This document shows, piece by piece, positions 43,221-50,426 of a stretch of DNA of 64,000 nt (position 1 is the first letter of the stretch; every line of letters begins with the position of its first letter). The stretch lies in the NCBI RefSeq assembly GCF_900564155.1, contig NZ_LS999839.1, positions 4,151,097 through 4,215,096 on the forward strand, written 5' to 3'. The DNA comes from Pedobacter schmidteae (GTDB lineage: Bacteria > Bacteroidota > Bacteroidia > Sphingobacteriales > Sphingobacteriaceae). Made by a program: the position numbers and the translations under genes. The notes below the pieces were generated by a model. The model did not search any database, had not been told where the DNA came from, and saw only the letters and a list, made by a program, of their open reading frames with translations.

Positions 43221-43420
43221 TATGATTTATTACTAGGATAGTAGCGCATAATTCTGAAGCAAAATATCTGCGATATTAGTAATGCTAATTTTTTAACCTC
43301 TTAAATATCAAAGCATTATTAATCAAATTGAGGGGTTCAGAAGGTAGGTTTGAACGCTTTAAATATGTGCCTGCCTTTTTGAATTCCAATTGTTTTTTTG
43401 CAAACCTTAAACTAAATTCA

Positions 43421-44218
43421 ATGAAAACCAAATTGATGATGGCCGCAGTATGCGGTTGCTTTACCCTGCTTCTTTTTTCAAATTGTAAAAAAGACAGCAG
43501 CGCTGTAGCTGACGAGTTAAATGCTACAAATGCTCCGGCAGCAACGTCGGTCGCCAAAACCAATGCTATCGGTATCCTCTCGCTATTGTGGGATGGAGAT
43601 GCCAACCTGGGGACAAGCGTTTTTAAAGTCTTAAATGTTGATGCACCCGCCACATTGGCTGCTGTAAACAATGCCACTTATGGTAAAATATGGAGGTTTA
43701 CCAAAGAAATCGGGAGCAACCGATGTGAGGTGCATGCTGCTCAGGGCTTTGCGGCGGCCGAAGGGGACGATATTTATCTGGGCTGGCGCTCGCAGCTAAG
43801 TATGTCTTCTACAGGCTTAACCACCAATGCTTTGTTTCAATGGAAGGCCTATGGAGCCAATATGACGCAGAATTTTCCAATCGTGATCAAAACGATTGGT
43901 GGCGATTTTAAACTGATGCATACTGCATCAGGTGGTGCAAATACCTATATCTGGAATAGCCCGGTAACTTTAAACAACTGGAATACTTTTGTATTGAGAA
44001 TAAAAGTTTCCCGCACGGCTACCGTTGGATTTATGGAATTCTGGTTCAACGGCGTGAAGCAGACTTTATTGGGCGGTACGCAAAGGTATTACGGCCGTAC
44101 GCTTGATGCCGATTATTGCGACCCTAAATGGGGTGTATATGGTGCCAGCGCTGAGCTGATTACCAACCGGGTGCATGGATTGAAAATCGCATCTACTTAT
44201 GCCGAAGCCGCTCCCTGA
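43421..44218 (+). CDS. polysaccharide-lyase-like lipoprotein (heparin lyase I family fold)
   Basis: A 265-residue exported lipoprotein (signal ending LLFSNC, lipidated C22). The mature part is a beta-jelly-roll of the heparinase I / PF14099 type, with NTFVLRIKVSRTATVGFMEFWFNGV (about 188-212) and KWGVYGASAELITNRVHGLKIASTY at the end matching the family's strand pattern. Substrate class (glycosaminoglycan or uronic-acid polymer) is only a family guess, and catalytic residues could not be placed. The longer in-frame start at 43328 lacks a signal peptide and is rejected. It stands alone, with a strong terminator downstream. Confidence 0.7.
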   Translation: MKTKLMMAAVCGCFTLLLFSNCKKDSSAVADELNATNAPAATSVAKTNAIGILSLLWDGDANLGTSVFKVLNVDAPATLAAVNNATYGKIWRFTKEIGSNRCEVHAAQGFAAAEGDDIYLGWRSQLSMSSTGLTTNALFQWKAYGANMTQNFPIVIKTIGGDFKLMHTASGGANTYIWNSPVTLNNWNTFVLRIKVSRTATVGFMEFWFNGVKQTLLGGTQRYYGRTLDADYCDPKWGVYGASAELITNRVHGLKIASTYAEAAP

Positions 44219-44307
44219 GCAATTGAACCATCAGGATGATCTGTATAGCATTAGCTGATAGATCATCTGGATAAAGAGCGTTAAAAAATGAGGCAAAAAT
44301 TTTTGTG

Positions 44308-44380
44308 CAGGAGCCTGGATCAGGAAAAGCGACCTAAATATGGTAACTAGGTTTTCCTGAGATAGGTTCCTGTTTTTTTT
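44308..44380 (+). terminator. nested hairpin terminator after the lyase-like gene
   Basis: CAGGAGCC pairs with GGTTCCTG, and inside it CAGGAAAA pairs with TTTTCCTG; a run of eight T follows. The structure lies 90 nt after the stop; a separate 8-bp stem GATGATCT/AGATCATC (44235-44267) has no T run. Confidence 0.7.
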
Positions 44381-44546
44381 GTTTCGCTGTACTATTGGTT
44401 TTTAGTGTGTTGAGATAAAATTATCTTATTGATTATCAGTTTGTTTTGTGTTTATCTTAATTATGTTACAATGAAAGATAAATATTGTTTGATGGTGATA
44501 AAATATTCCGCTTATCTTAGAATTAACACATAAAACAAATACACAA

Positions 44547-45182
44547 ATGAAAAAACATCTATTAACTGCTGTAGCAGTAATGGCTGCCCTATGCGGGTAC
44601 GCCCAAACCAAAGGAACCAGTGCGCTGGGTTTCGGTATCACTTCACAAAATTACAAGTATGAAACTACTAATGGTTCTACGGTTACAAAGTCGGAGAATA
44701 AGTACAATAGCTATTCATTAAGCTATGGTTATTTCATACAAGACAATGCAAAACTTGGTATTGAGCTTAATTACGGAGATCGGAATGACGACTTTGTAGC
44801 TAATGTTTCGGGGAGCAAAACAAAGCAGTATGGCGCAAGTGTAAATTATCAACATTATTATCCGTTAATTAAAAAACTATATGCCTATGCAGGCGGCGCC
44901 ATTGGCTATGGCTATTCGAAAAGTGAGACCGGGAATAACAATTCTAACGATAACAGGACTGATTTCTATTCTGCAGGTGTGCAAGGTGGTCTTACCTGGT
45001 TCGTATCCAAAAGATTTGCTTTAGAAACCAGCTTGTTGTCTGCCAATGCCACTTATGCCAAGTCAGAAAATACTGGAACCATGGGCGGTAATATAGGTTA
45101 TAAGAATACCTCTTCTAATTTTAATCTAAGCAGTACAGGTGCCATTAGCAACCTGGGCTTTAAAGTATATATATTATTCTAA
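44547..45182 (+). CDS. outer-membrane beta-barrel protein
   Basis: A 211-residue porin-like protein. The signal peptide (1-19, cut after GYA) is followed by alternating hydrophobic strands of an eight-stranded barrel of the OmpW/OmpX/OprF size class (SALGFGITSQNYKYE, YSLSYGYFIQDNAKLGIELNYG, YAYAGGAIGYGYSKSE, NLGFKVYILF) and a terminal Phe as expected for Bam recognition. No peptidoglycan-binding domain is present. It has its own terminator directly downstream. The substrate or function is unknown. Confidence 0.85.
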   Translation: MKKHLLTAVAVMAALCGYAQTKGTSALGFGITSQNYKYETTNGSTVTKSENKYNSYSLSYGYFIQDNAKLGIELNYGDRNDDFVANVSGSKTKQYGASVNYQHYYPLIKKLYAYAGGAIGYGYSKSETGNNNSNDNRTDFYSAGVQGGLTWFVSKRFALETSLLSANATYAKSENTGTMGGNIGYKNTSSNFNLSSTGAISNLGFKVYILF

Positions 45183-45217
45183 GCATTAACTTCCCCCCCC
45201 CAAGTTAATATCAATGT

Positions 45218-45250
45218 TAAAGCACTCTATTGGGGTGCTTTAATTGTTTT
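45218..45250 (+). terminator. intrinsic terminator after the OM barrel gene
   Basis: TAAAGCAC and GTGCTTTA form an 8-bp stem with a 9-nt loop, followed by ATTGTTTTT. A run of nine C flanked by AACTT and AAGTT lies just upstream (45188-45206). Confidence 0.75.
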
Positions 45251-45291
45251 TAGACCTGTAGATACAAATCTTTTCGTTATTTTTATACATC

Positions 45292-46641
45292 ATGAGTAAA
45301 GTAGCTAAACATCCCTCTGCAGAAAAAAAGATCTTCGTTCTCGATACCTCTGTCATTCTTTATGATCACAATGCCTTTAAAAACTTCCAGGAACATGATG
45401 TAGCTATCCCTATTCAGGTGCTGGAAGAGCTGGATAACATGAAAAACGGCAACGAAACCCGTAATGCCGAAGCGCGCAGCTTTATCAGGCTGATGGACAA
45501 TGCCTCGGGCGATAAAATCATGAACAAATGGATTCCATTTAATGGGCATAAAAGTGGTCGTTTTAAAGTGGTGATGGACAACAAGCCTGATCAGTTTGAT
45601 GCAGAAGCTATTTTTGGCAAGGGCAAGTTTGACCATCGGATATTAAATGCGGCATTGAGCCTGAAGCAGGAATTTCCGGAAAAGAGAGTGGTGCTGGTGT
45701 CTAAAGACATATGCCTGCGTTTAAAAGCCAAATCCCTGGAACTACACGCCGAAGATTATGAGACCGGTAAAATAAAAAATGTAGATGCGCTGTATACCGG
45801 AAAGGAAGTGTTGACGAACATTGCAGATGATTTTTTTAAAGCCCTTAAAACTGATGGAAGTGTGGATGCTACAACGCTGGGCATTCAGGATCCGCAAGCC
45901 AATCATTTCTGTATTTTAAAAGGTAAACGCAAAATGGCCAATACCTGGTACAATGCGGCTTCCGGCACGCTCTCGGCCCTGGCACGTCAAACCACGTTTC
46001 GTATTTCGCCACGCAATGATGAACAGACTTTTGCTATGGATGCGCTACTTAATCCTGCCATTAAACTGCTCACGATACAAGGTAAGGCCGGTACTGGAAA
46101 GACATTGCTGGCCATAGCCAGCGCATTGGAACAGCGTAAAGATTACCGGCAGATTTATGTAACCCGGCCAATAGTGGCCTTGAGCAATAAAGATATCGGC
46201 TTTTTGCCAGGCGATGTAAAGTCCAAAATAGATCCCTACATGGCGCCCATATGGGACAACCTTCGGTTTATCAAGGAACAGTATGTCGATGATCCAAAGA
46301 CGCAAGCGAGGATTGATGAGTTTGTAAGTACCGAAAAGATCGTAATCACACCCCTGGCGTATATCAGAGGACGTACATTGAGCAAAATATTTTTCATTGT
46401 GGATGAAGCTCAGAACCTTACGCCACATGAAATCAAAACTATCATTTCGAGAGCTGGAGAGGATACAAAGATTATCTTTACCGGCGATATTTACCAAATC
46501 GATACTCCTTATCTGGATGCAGAAAGTAATGGACTGTCTTACCTGATAGAACATGCCAAAGACCATCCGCTATATGCGCATATTACGCTGGATAAGGGCG
46601 AAAGGAGTGAACTCGCCAATCTGGCCAACGACTTGCTCTAA
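45292..46641 (+). CDS. PIN-PhoH family ATPase/ribonuclease (PhoH2-like)
   Basis: A 449-residue cytoplasmic protein joining an N-terminal PIN nuclease domain (about 13-150; acidic residues in FVLDTSVILYD and VLEELDNMKNG) with a C-terminal PhoH ATPase (about 240-440; Walker A GKAGTGKT at 264-271, Walker B IFFIVDEAQNL). PhoH2 proteins in other bacteria unwind and degrade RNA in an ATP-dependent way and are sometimes paired with an antitoxin PhoAT; no small antitoxin gene overlaps its start here. The length matches the family. Confidence 0.93.
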   Translation: MSKVAKHPSAEKKIFVLDTSVILYDHNAFKNFQEHDVAIPIQVLEELDNMKNGNETRNAEARSFIRLMDNASGDKIMNKWIPFNGHKSGRFKVVMDNKPDQFDAEAIFGKGKFDHRILNAALSLKQEFPEKRVVLVSKDICLRLKAKSLELHAEDYETGKIKNVDALYTGKEVLTNIADDFFKALKTDGSVDATTLGIQDPQANHFCILKGKRKMANTWYNAASGTLSALARQTTFRISPRNDEQTFAMDALLNPAIKLLTIQGKAGTGKTLLAIASALEQRKDYRQIYVTRPIVALSNKDIGFLPGDVKSKIDPYMAPIWDNLRFIKEQYVDDPKTQARIDEFVSTEKIVITPLAYIRGRTLSKIFFIVDEAQNLTPHEIKTIISRAGEDTKIIFTGDIYQIDTPYLDAESNGLSYLIEHAKDHPLYAHITLDKGERSELANLANDLL

Positions 46642-46676
46642 GTTGCCTGATTTTTGCCTGAATTGTAGCGAAACAA

Positions 46677-46877
46677 ATGGATTTAACGTTTAACACCTTC
46701 CAATATGGCACACATACACTGAACAGTGGAGAGAAAACTTACGCACTGAAAAGTAGTAAAGTTGATCTTAAGAATTACGAAGGTAAAACGGTCATTTTGA
46801 AGGTGGTAAAAGTAGCCGGATATCCTGTTGATGGTGGCCGGGAATTAATTGATGTGCAGGAAATTGCTAACAAATAA
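46677..46877 (+). CDS. small conserved-looking protein of unknown function
   Basis: A 66-residue protein with no signal peptide. It is beta-rich (SSKVDLKNYEGKTVILKVVKVAGYPVDGGRELIDVQEI), which recalls a small OB-like or SH3-like barrel of the type seen in stress-induced single-domain proteins, but no family was recognised. The ATG at 46677 begins directly after the PhoH gene (35-nt gap), so the two may share a transcript. The reading frame has normal codon composition for the window. Confidence 0.6.
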   Translation: MDLTFNTFQYGTHTLNSGEKTYALKSSKVDLKNYEGKTVILKVVKVAGYPVDGGRELIDVQEIANK

Positions 46878-46902
46878 GGTTCTGAGGCATTGAAAAAATG
46901 TA

Positions 46903-46910
46903 TAGCTTTG
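46903..46910 (+). promoter_or_regulatory. candidate -7 promoter box for the M1 peptidase
   Basis: TAGCTTTG fits TAnnTTTG and lies 19 nt before the ATG. A weak TTCTG occurs about 18 nt upstream. Confidence 0.4.
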
Positions 46911-46929
46911 CAGCCGCAAATCTAACTTT

Positions 46930-48789
46930 ATGAAGTATCTAACTTTAATGATCCCTATTCTGATGATTTTATCTTGTCAGCAGAATACCAATAAAACAAC
47001 TGAAAAAGAGCAGGCAAGGCTTGATGACCCGCATTCATTCGCTAAGCCTTTACGGGCCTATGTGGAGCACCTGGATCTGGATATAAAGGTTGATTTTGAG
47101 CAACAACAAATTAGCGGCAAGGCGAGCTGGACCATCAACAATAAAGCAAAAGCCAGCGAGATTATATTTGACAACAGCAAACTCAACATCTCAAAAGTGA
47201 CTTTAGATGCCGGAGAAAAGGAGACTACTTTCTCCTTTGGCCCCGAAACACAGTTTGTAGGCAAAGCTTTAAAAGTAGCTATATCGCCCAATACCAAATT
47301 AGTAAATATTTATTATACAACCGGCAAAGGGGCCGAAGCGCTACAATGGCTTAGTCCGCAACAAACTGCCGGCAAAAAACATCCTTATCTGTTTACGCAG
47401 TCGGAAAGCATCGCCGCACGCAGCTGGGTGCCTTGCCAGGATAGTCCGGGTATCAGGTTTACCTACAATGCTACAGTAAAGGTGCCTGTAGATTTGCTGG
47501 CTTTAATGAGTGCCGAGAACCCTCAGGTCAAAAACACAACAGGCCTTTACCAGTTTAAACAAAAACATGCCATTCCGTCGTATCTGCTGGCGCTTGCTGT
47601 TGGCGATATCGTATTTAAGGCGGTAGACGAGCGTACAGGAGTATATGCAGAGCCTTCGGTATTGGAAAAAGCGCATTGGGAATTTGCCGATATGGGCAAA
47701 ATGGTGCATGCTGCAGAAGGCTTGTATGGCCCTTACAGATGGGGCAGGTACGACTTATTGGTGCTGCCGCCAAGTTTTCCTTTTGGGGGAATGGAAAACC
47801 CTAATTTAACTTTTATTACGCCTACCATATTGGCGGGCGACCGCTCGCTGGTGAGCATCGTATGTCACGAACTGGCGCATAGCTGGAGTGGCAACCTGGT
47901 AACCAATGCCAGCTGGGGCGATTTTTGGCTGAATGAAGGATTTACCAATTATTTTGAACGCAGAATGGACGAGATACTGTACGGTAAAAATGAAGCTGCT
48001 ATGCAGGAGGTTTTTGCCAGACAGGCTTTAGAAAGTGCGGTAAATGATATGGGAACAGGCAACAAGGATACACAGTTGAAGACAGACTATGTGGGCCGTA
48101 ACCCTGATGAAGGGACAAATGATATTGCTTATGAAAAGGGTTATTTCTTTTTACGTACCATCGAAAATGCGGTGGGCCGCGAAAAGTTTGATGTTTTTTT
48201 AAGAGGTTATTTTGATGCACATGCTTTCCAATCCTTAACTACAGAGCAGTTTTTAGATTACCTCAACAAAAATCTGATTAAAGGAGATAAAAAACTTGAA
48301 AAGCAACTGGAGGTAAATAAATGGGTGTATGGACCGGGCATCCCTTCCAACATTGTTCCGGTAGAATCGGAGCGCTTTAGGGCAATTGATGGTTTGCTAA
48401 CCAGATGGCGTAAAGCGGATACCGTAAAAGGTCTGAGCAAAGAAGTCGTGTCGAGCAACGAGAAACGTTATTTTATCAGTCAGCTACCTGCCGACCTTAC
48501 GGCTAAAGATATGGCGCTGCTGGATGCTGAGTTTGGTTTTACCGCTTCGCACAATACCGACATACAGCTGGCCTGGTATACCCTGGCGATCCGTCACCAT
48601 TATGCAGTAGCCGATGCGCAGATAAAGCAATACCTGATGGAGAATGGACGGATGTGGCACATTATTCCATTGTATAAAGAAATGATGACTACAGCCGAAG
48701 GCTTAAAAAAGGCCAGGGAGATTTATAAATTGGCCCGGCCAAACTATCATCCCATGACTTATCAGGCTATTGATAAATTGTTGAAATAG
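46930..48789 (+). CDS. M1 family zinc metallo-aminopeptidase (LTA4H-like)
   Basis: A 619-residue exported aminopeptidase, lipoprotein-like at its start (LILMILSCQQ gives Cys at about 16). The N-terminal beta domain is followed by the catalytic domain with substrate motif GGMENP and zinc site H313-E-L-A-H317 with E336 (WLNEGF), and a C-terminal helical LTA4H-type domain (AIDGLLTRWRKADTVKGLSKEVV...). The whole architecture matches leukotriene A4 hydrolase homologues. It would trim N-terminal residues of peptides in the periplasm. Followed by a bidirectional terminator shared with the converging exporter gene. Confidence 0.92.
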   Translation: MKYLTLMIPILMILSCQQNTNKTTEKEQARLDDPHSFAKPLRAYVEHLDLDIKVDFEQQQISGKASWTINNKAKASEIIFDNSKLNISKVTLDAGEKETTFSFGPETQFVGKALKVAISPNTKLVNIYYTTGKGAEALQWLSPQQTAGKKHPYLFTQSESIAARSWVPCQDSPGIRFTYNATVKVPVDLLALMSAENPQVKNTTGLYQFKQKHAIPSYLLALAVGDIVFKAVDERTGVYAEPSVLEKAHWEFADMGKMVHAAEGLYGPYRWGRYDLLVLPPSFPFGGMENPNLTFITPTILAGDRSLVSIVCHELAHSWSGNLVTNASWGDFWLNEGFTNYFERRMDEILYGKNEAAMQEVFARQALESAVNDMGTGNKDTQLKTDYVGRNPDEGTNDIAYEKGYFFLRTIENAVGREKFDVFLRGYFDAHAFQSLTTEQFLDYLNKNLIKGDKKLEKQLEVNKWVYGPGIPSNIVPVESERFRAIDGLLTRWRKADTVKGLSKEVVSSNEKRYFISQLPADLTAKDMALLDAEFGFTASHNTDIQLAWYTLAIRHHYAVADAQIKQYLMENGRMWHIIPLYKEMMTTAEGLKKAREIYKLARPNYHPMTYQAIDKLLK

Positions 48790-48811
48790 GAAGACGACCG
48801 TTTGGCATAAC

Positions 48812-48849
48812 AAAAGGAACTTTTAAAATTTTAAAGGTTCCTTTTTCTT
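48812..48849. terminator. bidirectional terminator between the M1 peptidase and EamA genes
   Basis: AAAAGGAAC (48812-48820) pairs with GTTCCTTTT (48837-48845); T-runs follow on both strands. The right arm covers the stop of the EamA gene. Confidence 0.65.
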
Positions 48850-49679
48850 TTGGTGAGCGTAGCACCGGCGCTCGCCGTAATCACCAGGGCAACAGCCAGC
48901 CATTCGTAAAAGGAAAGCTTTTCGTGAAGGAACACCAGTCCGCATAAGGCAGCTACCGCGGGTTCCAGGCTCATTAATATGCTGAATGTGCGTGCAGGGA
49001 TTTTTCTGAGGGCGTTCATCTCCAACGTAAATGGGATCGCACTTGATAATAATGCCAGCGCAATGCCGGATAAAAGCATAGTGGGACCAAAGTGATTGAG
49101 GATACCACCACCAATACCGAATGGTAAAACTACAATAGAGGCAAAAATCATCCCTATGGCTACAGATTGGCCGCCGTCCATAAGTTTAGAGATACGGCCA
49201 CCCAACACAATATATCCCGCCCAGAAAGCACCGGCCAGCAAAGCCAGGAACATACCCAGCAAGTCGGCGCTTTTTTCGTTCCATGGTGCAATACAGGCAA
49301 TACCGATAGCCGCAAGTAAGATCCACAAGTAATCGACAATTCTTTTTGAACTCAAAACGGCCAATACCAGCGGTCCTATAAATTCCAGGGTAACGCCTAG
49401 TCCCAATGGGATCCGTTCTATCGCCATGTAAAAAATAAGGTTCATGGCACCCAGCGAAATTCCATAGGGGATAACCGCTTTCCATTGCGCTGCACTAAGC
49501 TGTTTTAGCTTCGGGCGATAAGCAAGCAATAAAATGATGGCCGAAAATCCAATCCTTATTGAGGCAGTGCCGGCAGCACCTAGCACCGGAAATATCCCTT
49601 TAGCTATGGCAGCGCCGCCCTGTACGCTAACTATGGCCAGAAGCACAGCCACTAAAGGTGGGATTTTTAAATTTTTCAT
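48831..49679 (-). CDS. EamA-family (DMT) transporter
   Basis: A 282-residue inner-membrane protein with ten predicted helices in two EamA repeats (first about 5-135, second about 148-280). The motif EFIGPLVLAVLSSKRIVDYLW at the end of the first repeat and ALRKIPARTFSILMSLEPAVAALCGLVFLHEKL in the second match the RhtA-type branch, which exports threonine and homoserine in E. coli. The substrate here is unassigned. It has no close operon partner. Confidence 0.88.
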   Translation of the reverse strand: MKNLKIPPLVAVLLAIVSVQGGAAIAKGIFPVLGAAGTASIRIGFSAIILLLAYRPKLKQLSAAQWKAVIPYGISLGAMNLIFYMAIERIPLGLGVTLEFIGPLVLAVLSSKRIVDYLWILLAAIGIACIAPWNEKSADLLGMFLALLAGAFWAGYIVLGGRISKLMDGGQSVAIGMIFASIVVLPFGIGGGILNHFGPTMLLSGIALALLSSAIPFTLEMNALRKIPARTFSILMSLEPAVAALCGLVFLHEKLSFYEWLAVALVITASAGATLTKRKRNL

Positions 49680-49777
49680 CTGTATATCGGGGGCGTTAAT
49701 AATTTAGGACAAAGGTATGATTTTATGACCAGTAATAGGATAGGCTATGTATAGTTAAGGGAACATATAAACGTATT

Positions 49778-49809
49778 TTTGAAATTTAAAATTATTGGCA
49801 TACTGTTTG
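49778..49809 (+). promoter_or_regulatory. promoter-like pair upstream of a possible small RNA
   Basis: TTTG at 49778-49781 is followed after 19 nt by TACTGTTTG (49801-49809), one base longer than TAnnTTTG. Nothing coding lies downstream. Confidence 0.3.
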
Positions 49810-49814
49810 TACTT

Positions 49815-49905
49815 ATGGTATCGGTTTAGTTTGGTTTAGGTTGATCTGTGGTGGATCGACCTTATTAACGGGAATAGTCTCTCCGACTTATTCCCGTTTC
49901 TCTTT
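49815..49905 (+). ncRNA. possible small RNA, ~90 nt
   Basis: Between the promoter-like pair and a terminator-like hairpin, the plus strand can fold a GGTTGATC/GATCGACC stem (about 49840-49861, one G-T pair) and then AACGGGAATA/TATTCCCGTT (49867-49876 with 49889-49898), followed by TCTCTTT. No reading frame is present. It resembles the shape of a trans-acting small RNA, but expression is unproven. Confidence 0.3.
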
Positions 49906-50426
49906 AAACACTTTTCTACAGCAAGACCCAATTTTCATCAAACATATTTGATAAATTCAGGATTTTACAGGAACGATAGTGCGCTCTATATCACTGTCAT
50001 TCAAAATACGGAGTAGGCATATTAGTGTATTAGTTATGGACTGCATTTTTCCGAACAAAAGACGAAGCAGGTCCGACCCAAAGGGTAAGTGTATCCGGCG
50101 GCGCCTATCAGCCTAAAATCAGTCCTTTTTTCATTTTGATTTTTTCTTTTAAACCAGTGGCTTATACAGTTTTATTAAATAGTGTCTGTTTTTTTATGCG
50201 AATTTTTAAAAGGTGATTGCTTTTTAATACGCTTTTTTTACAGCTCAGGGTTAAACATCAACAACAGGGAGGTATGCTGTTTTTCTTTTGTAACATTTAT
50301 ATGTATTTTTGGGTTATTTCATCAAACTATTTGGTGGTTTAGGTTCCTTTATCCGAAGCCTGTAGCGCCAAATAAAGAATTGTTAAAAAAGTACTGAATT
50401 GGCATTCTTTTTTTTAGAATTGCATT

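Larger units (their letters stand above)
49680..50426. other. 747-bp gene-free region upstream of mprF
   Basis: No convincing gene. A 71-codon frame at 50182-50397 is low-complexity, without family features. The left part holds a promoter-like pair and a terminator-like hairpin that may define a small RNA (listed separately). The rest is AT-rich, with a GGTCC-AC-CC/GGG run near 50070 and no recognised repeats. The region directly before mprF has no clear promoter box at a plausible distance. Confidence 0.4.

Noticed and set aside
42887..43249. 120-codon minus-strand frame opposite the candidate RNA end and tiny lipoprotein
   Set aside because: Low-complexity, Phe/Ser/Arg-rich, no signal or domain, and opposite to a terminator and a better frame.
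45188..45206. Run of nine C between AACTT and AAGTT as a phase-variable tract
   Set aside because: It lies after the stop of the barrel gene and before a terminator, so length change would not alter a protein or an obvious promoter.
50182..50397. 71-codon frame upstream of mprF
   Set aside because: Aromatic, Cys-rich composition from AT-rich DNA and no promoter or family pattern; possible but unsupported.
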